Assembly (NCBI RefSeq): GCF_009909185.1
Contig: NZ_JAAAMV010000011.1
Coordinates: 99,357-163,356, forward strand
Direction of reading: 5' to 3'
Origin: Paenibacillus glycinis
GTDB taxonomy: Bacteria; Bacillota; Bacilli; Paenibacillales; Paenibacillaceae
DNA: 64,000 bases
The notes under the pieces are model-generated. The model did no database searches, had not been told where the DNA came from, and saw only the letters and a program-made list of their open reading frames with translations. Positions 1 through 8,429 of the stretch are shown piece by piece (position 1 is the stretch's first letter; every line of letters begins with the position of its first letter). Position numbers and translations under genes: made by a program.

Positions 1-1117
1 TGCCGACGAACGGTGCCACGACGGAGCCGAAGATGAACGACATGAGCCCCTGCAGCGCGGAGGCGCTGCCCGCGTTGCTGCCCTGGTTGCGCATCGCGAG
101 CGAGAAGCCCATGGTGGTGACCATGCCGACGCTGGCGACCACGAAGAACAGCGGCGGCAGCACGAAGCCGAGCGGCGCATGCAGGAGCAGCGTGACGAGC
201 AGCGCGACGCCTCCGGCCGCCGCGATCCCGAGACCGGTCACGAGCAGCTTCGTTTCGTCGAAGCGTCCGGCCAGTCGCCCCGCGATCTGGCTGGCGAATA
301 TGATGCCGAGTCCGTTGACGGCGAAGCAGAGGCTGAACGTCTGCGGCGAGACGCCGTAAACGTCCTGCAGCACGAACGGCGATCCGGCGATGTAGGCGAA
401 CATCGCCGCCATGACGAAGCCCTGCGCGAGCGCGTAGCCCATGAACGCCCGGTCGGTCAACAGTCCGCGGAAGGTTTTCAGCGTATTGCCGATGCCGCCC
501 TTGGAGCGGCGGTCCGCCGTCAGCGTCTCGGGCAATCCGAACAGCACCGCGGCGAACATGGCGAGGCCGATCGCCGCGAGCACGATGAAGACGCCGTGCC
601 AATCCGTGAAATGAAGCAGCTGCCCGCCGACGATCGGCGCGGCGATCGGCGCGATGCCGTTCACCAGCATGAGCTGCGCGAAGAACTTCGTCAGCTCCGT
701 CCCGCTGTAGAGATCGCGAACGATGGCTCGCGAGATGACGATGCCCGCCGAGCCGGCGAGGCCTTGAATGAACCGCAGCGCGATGAACGCGCCGATGGAC
801 GGCACCAGCGCGCAGAGCAGCGAAGAGACGGTATAGAGCAGCAGCCCGATCAGCAGCGGGCCGCGGCGTCCGCGCACGTCGCTGATCGGGCCCGCGAACA
901 GCTGGCCGACCGCGAGGCCGATCATGCAGGCCGTCAGGCTGAGCTGGGCCAGCGACGTGCTGGCATGCAGATCGTCCGCGAGCTTGGGCAGCGCCGGCAG
1001 GTACATATCCAGCGAGAGCGGGCCGAACGCGCTGAGCGAGCCGAGCACGCCGGCCGTCCAGAGCCTTCTGGAACGCGGCATCGCGGCGGACAATCCGGAG
1101 GGGGAGGAGGAATGCAT
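1..1117 (-). CDS. Bcr/CflA-type MFS drug resistance transporter (3' end outside window)
   Basis: Reading leftwards from an ATG at 1117, preceded by AAGGAA, the frame stays open for 372 codons to the window edge, so the C-terminus is missing. The N-terminal region contains LDMYLPALPKLADDL and then the Bcr/CflA-type stretch 'GQLFAGPISDVRGRRGP', which is the MFS loop 2-3 signature (G-x3-D-x2-GRR). Further on come 'LRFIQGLAGSAGIVISRAIV' and alternating hydrophobic segments matching about ten of the usual twelve membrane helices. The family consists of proton-driven inner-membrane exporters for drugs such as bicyclomycin, sulfonamides and chloramphenicol; the substrate here cannot be read. The gene is divergent from the amino acid ABC transporter genes. 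Only long antisense frames lie on the other strand, and these look like shadows. Confidence 0.9.
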   Translation of the reverse strand, partial: MHSSSPSGLSAAMPRSRRLWTAGVLGSLSAFGPLSLDMYLPALPKLADDLHASTSLAQLSLTACMIGLAVGQLFAGPISDVRGRRGPLLIGLLLYTVSSLLCALVPSIGAFIALRFIQGLAGSAGIVISRAIVRDLYSGTELTKFFAQLMLVNGIAPIAAPIVGGQLLHFTDWHGVFIVLAAIGLAMFAAVLFGLPETLTADRRSKGGIGNTLKTFRGLLTDRAFMGYALAQGFVMAAMFAYIAGSPFVLQDVYGVSPQTFSLCFAVNGLGIIFASQIAGRLAGRFDETKLLVTGLGIAAAGGVALLVTLLLHAPLGFVLPPLFFVVASVGMVTTMGFSLAMRNQGSNAGSASALQGLMSFIFGSVVAPFVG

Positions 1118-1420
1118 GGGAAGGATTCCTTTCCGTGAAAACGCCGTAAAGACGCGTTTTACAGGTGTCGTTTGAAAAGCTGTCATCATTATAGGGACGT
1201 CTTGGCGGGACTGTCAACGAACGGACGGGCATTGGGATGCGGCTTCTATCGCGCGGAAGGAGCAAGAATTCGCATGGAGTCGCAATATTGATCCCCTCGG
1301 GCGAAGCCCGGGGGATTTTCTCGCGCGCGGAGGTTGGGCGCGCGCCCATGCGCGGCGCCGGGCGGATAGTCCAAAGGAAAAGCTGGCATACTAGCCTCGA
1401 ATTTAAAGGAGGGATTTGCC
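1118..1420. other. Divergent intergenic region between MFS and ABC transporter genes
   Basis: About 300 bases with no convincing gene. It holds a GC-rich hairpin followed by T residues at 1291-1320 and, just before the lipoprotein gene, the ribosome binding site AAAGGAGGG. No good -35/-10 pair stands out; 'CATACT' near 1388 could be a -10 box. Confidence 0.6.
1291..1320 (+). terminator. Terminator-like hairpin in the leader of the ABC transporter operon
   Basis: ATCCCC-T-CGGGC, loop GAA, then GCCCGGGGGAT form an 11-bp stem with one bulged T, followed by TTTTCTC. No plus-strand gene ends here, and the next plus-strand start is at 1421. It may therefore be a leader attenuator for the transporter operon rather than the end of a gene. 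No riboswitch class was recognised upstream. Confidence 0.45.
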
Positions 1421-2329
1421 ATGCACACTTGGCAGCGAGGCATCGGCGTCACGATGCTGTCCGCGGCGATTCTGCTCGCGGGGACGGCATGCGGCGCCAA
1501 AAACAACGACAACGGCGCGAATAACGGCACGAATGCCGGCAACGGTAAGGGCAATGCCGGCAACGGTACGGGCAACGCGGGCGCCGGCACGGGGAATACG
1601 GAAGGGGGCGGCAATGCGGCTGCCGGCAATTCGCTTGCGGCGATCAAGTCGGCCGGCGAGATCACGGTCGGCACGGAAGGCACGTACGCGCCGTTCACTT
1701 TCCATGACAAGAGCGGCAAGCTGACCGGCTTCGACGTGGACGTCGCGGAGGAGGTCGCCAAGCGGATCGGGGTCAAGGCGAAATTCATGGAGACGAAGTG
1801 GGACGGCATGCTTGCCGGCCTGGACGCCAAGCGCTTCGACATGGTCGCCAACGAAGTGACGATCCGGGACGACCGGAAGGCGAAGTACGATTTCTCCGAT
1901 CCGTACATTCTCTCGAAAGCGGTGCTGATCGTCAAGCAGAACAACACGAGCATCAAGAGCCTGGCGGATCTCAAAGGCAAAAAATCCGGCCAGTCGCTCA
2001 CGAGCGATCTCGGCGACATCGCGAAAGCGAACGGCGCGCAGCTCGTCCAGGTCGACGGCTTCAACCAGGCGATCGACCTGCTCACGTCCGGGCGCATCGA
2101 CGCGACCATCAATGACAAGCTGTCCTTCCTGGACCTGAAGAAAGCGCGTCCCGACGTGCCGATCAAGGTGGTGGCGGAGACGGACAACGTGTCGCGGAGC
2201 GGCCTGCTCTTCCGCAAAGGCAACCCCGAGCTCGTCGCCGCCGCCAACAAGGCGCTGGCGGACATGAAGGCGGACGGCAGGTACCTGGAAATTTCCAACA
2301 CCTATTTCGGCGAGGATGTCTCGAAGTAA
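1421..2329 (+). CDS. Polar amino acid ABC transporter, substrate-binding lipoprotein
   Basis: A 302-residue extracytoplasmic binding protein. The start follows AAAGGAGGG by 6 bases. Residues 1-23 form a signal peptide ending at Cys24 (LLAGTAC), a slightly atypical lipobox. Residues 25-70 are an Asn/Gly-rich low-complexity tether. The SBP_bac_3 domain follows, with 'GTEGTYAPFTF' and 'GFDVDVAEEVAKRIG', the usual start of amino-acid binding lobes, then 'KWDGMLAGLDAKRFDMV' and 'YDFSDPY'. It lies 18 bases ahead of the permease gene and belongs to a binding protein-permease-ATPase set. Family relatives bind cystine, glutamine, arginine or other polar amino acids; the specificity cannot be fixed by eye. 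Confidence 0.93.
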   Translation: MHTWQRGIGVTMLSAAILLAGTACGAKNNDNGANNGTNAGNGKGNAGNGTGNAGAGTGNTEGGGNAAAGNSLAAIKSAGEITVGTEGTYAPFTFHDKSGKLTGFDVDVAEEVAKRIGVKAKFMETKWDGMLAGLDAKRFDMVANEVTIRDDRKAKYDFSDPYILSKAVLIVKQNNTSIKSLADLKGKKSGQSLTSDLGDIAKANGAQLVQVDGFNQAIDLLTSGRIDATINDKLSFLDLKKARPDVPIKVVAETDNVSRSGLLFRKGNPELVAAANKALADMKADGRYLEISNTYFGEDVSK

Positions 2330-2347
2330 AGAAGGCGGGTTGGCATC

Positions 2348-3025
2348 ATGAGCGATCAATCGGAGCGGCTCCTTCACATCTTCACCGATTCGTTTCTGCC
2401 CCTGCTGCGCGCGGGGATCGCGTTTACCGTCCCGCTCACGCTGATCTCCTTCGCGCTGGGGCTGGCGCTGGCGCTGCTGACGGCGCTCGCGCGGCTGTCG
2501 GAATTCCGCCCGCTGGCCTGGGTCGCGGGGTTCTACGTCTGGATCATCCGCGGAACGCCGCTGCTGCTCCAGCTGTTCATCATTTTCTACGGGCTGCCGA
2601 GCCTCGGCATCCTCATCGACGCGTTCCCGGCGGCGGTCATCGGCTTCACGCTCAGCGTCGGCGCCTACGGCTCGGAGATCATCCGCGCGGCGATCGTCTC
2701 GATTCCCAAAGGGCAATGGGAAGCGGCGTACGCGCTCGGAGAGACGCGGCTGCAGGCGCTGCGCCGGATCATCCTGCCCCAGGCGGCGCGCGTCTCGGTG
2801 CCGCCGCTGTCCAATTCGTTCATCTCGCTCGTGAAGGATACGTCGCTGGCGGCGACGGTGACCGTCACGGAGCTGTTCCAGAAGGGGCAGCAGATCACGG
2901 CGGCGGTCTACGAGCCGCTGCTCGTCTACAGCGAGGTCGGGCTGATTTATTTGATCTTCTGCACGGTGCTGGCGGCGCTTCAGCGGCAGCTGGAACGGTA
3001 TTTCGACCGGTACTCCTCGGTCTAG
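2348..3025 (+). CDS. Polar amino acid ABC transporter, permease
   Basis: A 225-residue inner membrane protein of the HisM/GlnP class with about five hydrophobic helices. 'IRGTPLLLQLFIIFYGLPSL' near residues 62-81 is the typical HisMQ segment. The cytoplasmic EAA loop, 'EAAYALGETRLQALRRIILP', lies near residues 124-143 and contacts the ATPase. It would form a homodimeric channel with the downstream ATP-binding subunit and receive substrate from the upstream lipoprotein. The ribosome binding site is only moderate. A gap of 135 bases separates it from the ATPase gene, with no clear hairpin, so co-transcription is likely. Confidence 0.93.
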   Translation: MSDQSERLLHIFTDSFLPLLRAGIAFTVPLTLISFALGLALALLTALARLSEFRPLAWVAGFYVWIIRGTPLLLQLFIIFYGLPSLGILIDAFPAAVIGFTLSVGAYGSEIIRAAIVSIPKGQWEAAYALGETRLQALRRIILPQAARVSVPPLSNSFISLVKDTSLAATVTVTELFQKGQQITAAVYEPLLVYSEVGLIYLIFCTVLAALQRQLERYFDRYSSV

Positions 3026-3160
3026 CCGCCGCGCGTCGCGGGAGGCGGCGAAGCCGGATCCATAACCTGTCGACCCGGCTCGCGAACGGCGGTACGGAGA
3101 AAGCCGTCCGAACGGAGCGGAAGTCTATGGGAGAGCATCGCGAAAGGAGGAATCGTCCGC

Positions 3161-3913
3161 ATGATCGAAGTCCGCGGCTTGACCAAAGCCTTCGGCGAAA
3201 CGTCCGTGCTGCGCGGCATCGACTTGACGCTGGAGAAGGGCAGCGTCCTCGTCGTGATCGGCCCGTCCGGGTCCGGCAAGTCGACGCTGCTGCGCTGCCT
3301 GAACGTGCTGGAGGTTCCGACCTCGGGCACGGTGGCGATCGGGAAGGCCCGGCTGGAATTCCGGCCGGACGCGAAGCCGCGCCTCGCCGACGTGCTCGCG
3401 CTGCGGCGCCAATCGGGCATGGTGTTCCAGGCGTATCATCTGTTTCCGCATTTCACCGCGCTTCAGAACGTGATGGAGGGACAGCTCACGGTGCGGCGCA
3501 CGCCGAAGCGCGAGGCGCGGGCGAAGGCGATGCAGCTGCTCGCGAAGGTAGGGCTGGCAGACCGGGCCGACGCTTATCCGCACCAGCTCTCCGGCGGGCA
3601 GCAGCAGCGGGTCGGCATCGCGCGGGCGATGTCGATCGATCCCGAGCTGCTGTTGTTCGACGAGCCGACCTCGGCGCTCGACCCCGAGCTCGTGCGCGAG
3701 GTGCTGAAGGTCATCCGCGAGCTGGCGGAGGAAGGGCGGACGATGATGATCGTCACGCACGAGATGAAGTTCGCCCGGGAGGTGGCCGACCGCGTCATGC
3801 TGCTCGACGGCGGCGCCGTCGTGGAGGAAGGGCCGCCGGAGCAGCTGTTCGAACGGCCCCGCGAAGCGAGGACCCGTCAGTTCCTGTCATTGATCATGGA
3901 GCGGAGCTTCTGA
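3161..3913 (+). CDS. Polar amino acid ABC transporter, ATP-binding protein
   Basis: A 250-residue ABC ATPase of the GlnQ/HisP class, with start codon 9 bases after AAAGGAGG. The Walker A motif GPSGSGKST is at residues 34-42. The Q-loop region contains 'GMVFQAYHLFPH', the signature LSGGQQQR is near residue 144, and Walker B with D-loop 'LLLFDEPTSALDP' is near residue 165. The switch histidine is in 'IVTHEMKFA'. All catalytic motifs are intact. It energises import through the permease encoded just upstream and ends the operon, which closes with a strong terminator. Confidence 0.95.
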   Translation: MIEVRGLTKAFGETSVLRGIDLTLEKGSVLVVIGPSGSGKSTLLRCLNVLEVPTSGTVAIGKARLEFRPDAKPRLADVLALRRQSGMVFQAYHLFPHFTALQNVMEGQLTVRRTPKREARAKAMQLLAKVGLADRADAYPHQLSGGQQQRVGIARAMSIDPELLLFDEPTSALDPELVREVLKVIRELAEEGRTMMIVTHEMKFAREVADRVMLLDGGAVVEEGPPEQLFERPREARTRQFLSLIMERSF

Positions 3914-3919
3914 ATGCCG

Positions 3920-3955
3920 AAAAGCCGCATCCCTTCCGGGGATGCGGCTTTTCGC
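3920..3955 (+). terminator. Intrinsic terminator of the amino acid ABC operon
   Basis: AAAAGCCGCATCCC, loop TTCC, then GGGATGCGGCTTTT. It is a near-perfect 14-bp stem a few bases after the ATPase stop codon. The A and T flanks let it work in both directions, which suits the convergent small gene that follows. Confidence 0.9.
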
Positions 3956-3969
3956 ATGGCGGGCGGCGG

Positions 3970-4173
3970 TTACGAAATCGGCCTGCAGGCCGTTCCGATC
4001 GCGCGCCCTGTATAGGGTCGGCGAGATTGAAGCGCGCCTGAGCCGGCTGCCCGCTGAAGGCGGTGCTTCATCAGCTCGAGCACCGCGCCGCGGGTCTGGA
4101 CGAGCGGCGCCAGCGTGCCGAAGGTCATCACATGGTTGAAATGCACGATAAACGCAAAATCCTTGTCATTCAT
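3970..4173 (-). CDS. Small hypothetical protein (67 aa)
   Basis: The frame begins with ATG at 4173, 10 bases after AAGGAGT, and encodes MNDKDFAFIVHFNHVMTFG and so on. A longer in-frame extension upstream to 4464 has no ribosome binding site, so the short version is preferred. It has no signal peptide or membrane helix. The C-terminal third is rich in Arg, Gly and Ala and looks less constrained than the first 40 residues. I do not recognise a family. It converges on the ABC operon terminator. The strong ribosome binding site is the main evidence that it is real. Confidence 0.55.
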   Translation of the reverse strand: MNDKDFAFIVHFNHVMTFGTLAPLVQTRGAVLELMKHRLQRAAGSGALQSRRPYTGRAIGTACRPIS

Positions 4174-4284
4174 GCGTGAAACGACTCCTTTGTACGGCCG
4201 GTACGGCCATGTCTTGCAGGAATGTATTACCCCCGAGGCGCTTTGGCTAATCAGCGGAGGAGGCCGGCAATTCGGAGCGATTCG

Positions 4285-4318
4285 AGAGTCCTTGTCATAG
4301 TGGCAAGGGCTCTTTTTT
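4285..4318 (+). terminator. Intrinsic terminator without an assigned upstream gene
   Basis: AGAGTCCTTG and CAAGGGCTCT pair over 10 bp, with one G-T pair, and are followed by TTTTTT. It could end a short RNA starting near 4180-4250 or block read-through into the operon promoter at 4481. Confidence 0.7.
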
Positions 4319-4480
4319 GCATGCTGGGCCGTTATCGCCGGACGGACGGCATATGCGCGGGCGTCGGTTGGTTTTTGGAGTCGGCGTCCGAGATCGAAGC
4401 CCTCGGGAAGGAGGGACGGCTTGCGCCGGAAGGCGACACCCTGCATTTCGAGAAAATGCGGCATGCAAGCAGAGAAGTGA

Positions 4481-4510
4481 TTGACAGAGAAAGGGCTTTC
4501 ATGTTTGAAT
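4481..4510 (+). promoter_or_regulatory. Sigma-A promoter of the glycosidase-iol operon
   Basis: A consensus TTGACA at 4481-4486, an 18-base spacer, and TTGAAT at 4505-4510. The operator at 4516-4530 lies exactly where the transcript would begin. The first downstream gene starts at 4742. Confidence 0.7.
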
Positions 4511-4515
4511 AATAG

Positions 4516-4530
4516 GGTAAGCGCTTAACC
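4516..4530. promoter_or_regulatory. LacI/CcpA-like operator
   Basis: GGTAAGCGCTTAACC contains the perfect palindrome TAAGCGCTTA with a central CG step, the hallmark of LacI-family and cre operators. It sits at the predicted start site of the promoter. The LacI-type regulator encoded at the end of the same cluster (14796-15821) and CcpA are the two obvious candidates. Confidence 0.65.
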
Positions 4531-4741
4531 TTACGTTAAGCGGCAGGGCGCATCGTTTGCCCGATTCGAAATTAGCGCCGATTATTCGACATTTTCAGCA
4601 CATATTATCGTTTGTTAGGGAAATGTGCCCAAGGCGCTCCGTTCATCGATTTAGTTGGAATTATGGCATTAAGAAGGAAACCGTTTTCTCTTAGTATCGC
4701 ATCATCTGGGGCGTGGGATCCGCGCCCGGGGAGGAACTTCG

Positions 4742-7336
4742 TTGACGATGAAACCCGAGAAAATTTACGTCGTGTTCAAAACGCATGTCGATCTGGGCTT
4801 TACGGACCTGCCGAGCGGGGTCGTCCGCCAGTACAAGGAACGCATGATGGAGGACGTGCTGAACGTCTGCGAGGCGACCGCGGCCAATCCGCCCGGCCAT
4901 CGCTACGTGTGGACGCTGCCCGCCTGGATGCTGCAGCAATGCCTGGACGAACCGGACGCGGAGCGCCGCGCGCGCCTCGAGCAGCTCGTTCAAGCCGGCC
5001 AGCTGATCTGGCATGCGCTGCCTTTCACCACGCATACGGAATTTTGCGGCGTGGAGGAATACATGCGCGGCCTGTACATGAGCGAAGAGCTGAACCGGAA
5101 GTACGGCAGGGAGGTCATCGCGGCCAAGATGACGGACGTGCCGGGCCACGCTTGGATGCTGCCGTCGCTGCTCGCCCAGGCGGGCGTCCGGTTCCTTCAC
5201 CTGGGCGTCAACGCATGCTCGGCGCCGGTCGAGCTGCCCCGCCTGTTCTGGTGGGAAGGGCCGGACGGCAGCCGCGTCCTCACGTGGTATTCGGCCGGCG
5301 AATACGGCACGAGCCTGCTGCCGCCGGACGATTGGGAGTATCCGATCTGGTTCGCGCTCCTGCAGACCCACGACAACTTCGGGCCGCAAAGCAGCGTCGT
5401 CGTGCAGGAGCTGCTGGACGACGTCGCCGCGAAATACCCCGATGCCGAGGTTCATATCGGCACGATGGACGATTTCGCCCGCGACTTCATCGCGCGGGGC
5501 TACGACGACATTCCGGTCATCGCCAAGGATCTGGCGGATTCGTGGATACACGGCGTCGGCACGTATCCGCCGGAGGTCGCGCAGGTGCGCGGCCTCCGGT
5601 ACGACCTGGCGTCGGCCGAGAGCCTGCTCGCGACGCAGCCGAAGCCGGACGACGCGGAAGCCATGCGGCACATCGCCAAGGGCTACGAGCAGACCCTGCT
5701 CTTCGGCGAGCACACCTGGGGCATCGACGTGAAATCCAATCTGCTGCCCGGCCGTCCCGACGGCCGCGCGTTCTGGACGAGGGACATCGCGAAGGACCGG
5801 GCGGCGTTCCCGGACAGCTATCGGAAAGCGGAGCAATCCTGGGAGGAGCAGCGGGACTACGTGCGGACGGCCCGGCGCGAGCTGGCCGCGGCGGTGCCGG
5901 CTCCCGGCGCGGATGCGGCGGACGGCATGGCGGTAACCGTGCATAATCCGCTGCCGCGGGCCCGGCAGTTTGCTGTCGTCGACTTGGGCGAGGCGCTGGC
6001 CGGCGGCCGGCTGGTCGATCCGGCGACGGAGAAGCGGTACCCGGTCGACGCCGCGGGCCGCGCGGTCATCGACGAGATCGCGCCGCTCGAGACGCGCGCG
6101 CTGCTGTGGCAGGCGGGAGCTTCCGGCGAAGCCAAGCTTTCGGCATGCGATACGGCGTTCCGCGAGCGCGTCGGGGCGGCCGAAGCGCTCATCGAGAACG
6201 GGTCGCTGCGCATCCGCGCGGATGGCGCGAGCGGCCGTATCGTCAGCTTCTACGATAAGCGCGCCGGCAAGGAGTGGGCGGCCGAAGGCGGCTTCGGCGA
6301 GTATCAGTACGAGGTATTCGGGAAAACGGATATTTTGCGTTTCGTGAAGCGCTACGCGTACGACCTGCGCGATTGGTACGTCAACGACTTCGGCAAGCCG
6401 GGCTATCCGCGCATCGGCGGACGCCTGTTCGAGAACGGCGACGCGCGCACGGAGCTGATCCGCGAGGGCGGCCGGCAGCAGATCCGGATTCTCTACGGCA
6501 CGGATCCCGAGAGCCGCGGCGAATTCGGCAACGCGGCGACGGCCGAGCTCGTCGTGACGCTGGACGGCGAAGCGTCCCACGCCGATTTCGAGTGGAAGCT
6601 CGCCGGCAAGCGGGAGACGGCTTTCGCGGAGGCGGGGTACTTCGTGCTGCCGCTGAACGTCGGAGGTCCGCAGTACCGGCTGCAGAAGCTGGGCGCGGTC
6701 GTCGATCCCGTCCGGGACATCGCCCGCGGCGCGAACACGCGGCTGCACTGCGTCGACCAGTGGGTCGACGTGACCGGAGAAGACGGCAGCGGCCTCGCGG
6801 TGTTCCCGCTGGATACGCCGCTCTGCTCCATCGGCGAGCCCGGCATCTTCCAATACGACGAAGCATACGTGCCCGAGGAGCCCGTCCTGTTCTTCAATTT
6901 GTTCAATAACCAGTGGGGCACGAACTTCCCGCAGTGGATCGGCGGCGATCTGGCATACCGCTTCCGCCTGCAGCCCCACGCGGGCGACTGGAAAGCGGCC
7001 GGCCTCGAAGCGGCCGCGGAGGAGCTGCGACGTCCGCTGATCGCGGCGCGCGGGGAAGCCGCGGCGAACCGGCCGCTGCTGCGCGAGCCGCTTCGCGACG
7101 TGCGCTGGCTCGCGGTCAAGACCGCCGAGAGCGGCGAGGACGCGGTCGTGATCCGCTGGATGAACGCGACCGACGAGCGCCGGGAGACGACGCTGGCGCT
7201 GAACGGCGACTACGCGGCGGTCATCCGCTGCAGCGGCGTCGAGCGGGAGATCGCGCCCTTGGAGGTGCGCGACGGCCGCGTGACGCTTGCGATGCGGCCT
7301 TACGAAATCGTCACGTTGAAGCTTTGCCGGTCCTAA
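4742..7336 (+). CDS. GH38-like glycosidase with DUF5054-type organisation
   Basis: An 864-residue protein counted from TTG at 4742, which sits 7 bases after GGGGAGGA; ATG at 4748 is an alternative. The N-terminal 350 residues resemble the alpha-mannosidase (GH38) catalytic barrel: 'KTHVDLGFTDL' gives the metal-binding His15 and Asp17, and 'DVPGHAWMLPSLLAQAG' carries the nucleophile-position Asp132. A further 'GEHTWGID' motif lies near residue 322. The remaining 500 residues look like the beta-sandwich domains that follow the GH38 barrel. From memory this layout matches the DUF5054 group. There is no signal peptide, so it acts in the cytoplasm on an imported glycoside. It heads a long transcript with the iol genes, which suggests it releases an inositol or other polyol from a glycoside. 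The substrate is unknown. Confidence 0.8.
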   Translation: MTMKPEKIYVVFKTHVDLGFTDLPSGVVRQYKERMMEDVLNVCEATAANPPGHRYVWTLPAWMLQQCLDEPDAERRARLEQLVQAGQLIWHALPFTTHTEFCGVEEYMRGLYMSEELNRKYGREVIAAKMTDVPGHAWMLPSLLAQAGVRFLHLGVNACSAPVELPRLFWWEGPDGSRVLTWYSAGEYGTSLLPPDDWEYPIWFALLQTHDNFGPQSSVVVQELLDDVAAKYPDAEVHIGTMDDFARDFIARGYDDIPVIAKDLADSWIHGVGTYPPEVAQVRGLRYDLASAESLLATQPKPDDAEAMRHIAKGYEQTLLFGEHTWGIDVKSNLLPGRPDGRAFWTRDIAKDRAAFPDSYRKAEQSWEEQRDYVRTARRELAAAVPAPGADAADGMAVTVHNPLPRARQFAVVDLGEALAGGRLVDPATEKRYPVDAAGRAVIDEIAPLETRALLWQAGASGEAKLSACDTAFRERVGAAEALIENGSLRIRADGASGRIVSFYDKRAGKEWAAEGGFGEYQYEVFGKTDILRFVKRYAYDLRDWYVNDFGKPGYPRIGGRLFENGDARTELIREGGRQQIRILYGTDPESRGEFGNAATAELVVTLDGEASHADFEWKLAGKRETAFAEAGYFVLPLNVGGPQYRLQKLGAVVDPVRDIARGANTRLHCVDQWVDVTGEDGSGLAVFPLDTPLCSIGEPGIFQYDEAYVPEEPVLFFNLFNNQWGTNFPQWIGGDLAYRFRLQPHAGDWKAAGLEAAAEELRRPLIAARGEAAANRPLLREPLRDVRWLAVKTAESGEDAVVIRWMNATDERRETTLALNGDYAAVIRCSGVEREIAPLEVRDGRVTLAMRPYEIVTLKLCRS

Positions 7337-7391
7337 GGGCCGAACGCGAGCGCGCTCGCGACACTACTTAATGAGAGGTGCGGTAAACAAC

Positions 7392-8429
7392 ATGAAACCG
7401 ATTGAAATCGGCATTATCGGCGCAGGGCGCATCGGCCGCCTGCACGCGGAAAATCTGGTTCGGATGAACGGCGTCCGGATCGCGGCGATCTCGGATTTGT
7501 TCCCGGAGCCGGCAAGAGAATGGGCGGCCTCCATCGGCATTCCCAAGGTAAGCGGCGATTACCGCGAGCTGCTGCAGGACGCGTCGATCGACGCGGTGCT
7601 GATCTGTTCGCCGACGGGCACGCACGTGGACATCATCACGGAAGCGGCGCAGGCCGGCAAGGCGATCTTCTGCGAGAAGCCCGTATCGCTGGAGCTGGAG
7701 CGCACCTACGCGGCCATCGAAGCGGCGGAACGCGCGGGCGTGCCGCTGCAGATCGGCTTCAACCGCCGATTCGACCCGAACTTCCGCAAAGTGAAGGACT
7801 TTATCGAAGAAGGCCGCATCGGCGACGTCCACTCCGTCAAGATTACGTCCCGCGACCCGAACCCGCCGACCCCGGATTACGTCAAGACGTCCGGCGGGCT
7901 GTTCCTCGACATGGCGATTCACGATTTCGACATGGCCCGCTACCTGAGCGGCAGCGAGATCACGGAAGTATACGCGATGGGAGGCGTGCTCATCGATCCG
8001 GCGATCGGCGAGATGGGCGACATCGACACCGCGATGATTTCCCTGAAGTTCGCGAACGGCGCGTTCGGCAGCATCGACAACAGCCGCAAGGCCTGCTACG
8101 GCTACGACCAGCGCGTGGAAGTGTTCGGCGCCGGCGGCAGTCTGACGGCGGATAACGAATACCCGAACAACGTCCGGGTTTCCGACGGCACGGGCATTCA
8201 CAGCGAGAAACCGAAATATTTCTTCCTGGAGCGCTACAGCGCCTCTTACGTACAGGAAATCGAAGACTTCATCGCCGCGGTCCGCGGCGAACGCGAAGTG
8301 CCCGTTCAAGGACGCGACGGGCTGCAGGCGGAGCTGGCGGCGCGCGCCGCGCGCATCTCCCTGCTGGAAGGCCGTCCGGTGAAGATCTCGGAAGTGACCG
8401 AATCCCTGAAGGAGGCTTCTGCCCAATGA
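7392..8429 (+). CDS. iolG: Inositol 2-dehydrogenase, Gfo/Idh/MocA family
   Basis: A 345-residue NAD-dependent dehydrogenase that oxidises myo-inositol to 2-keto-myo-inositol, the first step of inositol breakdown. ATG at 7392 is chosen because GAGAGGTG lies 11 bases upstream; an in-frame ATG at 7371 has no site. The Rossmann motif [16 protein letters not shown] opens the protein. 'CEKPVSLE' supplies the catalytic-type Lys96, and '[18 protein letters not shown]' supplies Asp173 and His177, the Asp-x3-His spacing known from Bacillus IolG. It overlaps iolD by 4 bases (ATGA), so the two are translationally coupled. Related enzymes acting on scyllo-inositol or sugars share these motifs, but the iolDEBCA neighbours make this the best name. 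Confidence 0.88.
   Translation: MKPIEIGIIGAGRIGRLHAENLVRMNGVRIAAISDLFPEPAREWAASIGIPKVSGDYRELLQDASIDAVLICSPTGTHVDIITEAAQAGKAIFCEKPVSLELERTYAAIEAAERAGVPLQIGFNRRFDPNFRKVKDFIEEGRIGDVHSVKITSRDPNPPTPDYVKTSGGLFLDMAIHDFDMARYLSGSEITEVYAMGGVLIDPAIGEMGDIDTAMISLKFANGAFGSIDNSRKACYGYDQRVEVFGAGGSLTADNEYPNNVRVSDGTGIHSEKPKYFFLERYSASYVQEIEDFIAAVRGEREVPVQGRDGLQAELAARAARISLLEGRPVKISEVTESLKEASAQ

Larger units (their letters stand above)
4174..4741. other. Regulatory region upstream of the glycosidase-inositol operon
   Basis: About 570 bases. It contains a plus-strand terminator (4285-4318) with no obvious plus-strand gene before it, a good promoter at 4481-4510, and a palindromic operator at 4516-4530. The untranslated leader of the next gene is about 220 bases long. 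A 96-codon plus-strand frame at 4222-4512 runs through the terminator and is not believed. Confidence 0.6.

Noticed and set aside
4222..4512. 96-codon plus-strand frame before the iol promoter
   Set aside because: It runs through a strong terminator, has no ribosome binding site and no recognisable content.
4691..6979. Minus-strand open frame of 762 codons opposite the GH38-like gene
   Set aside because: Same reason: the plus strand carries the GH38 motifs and a ribosome binding site.
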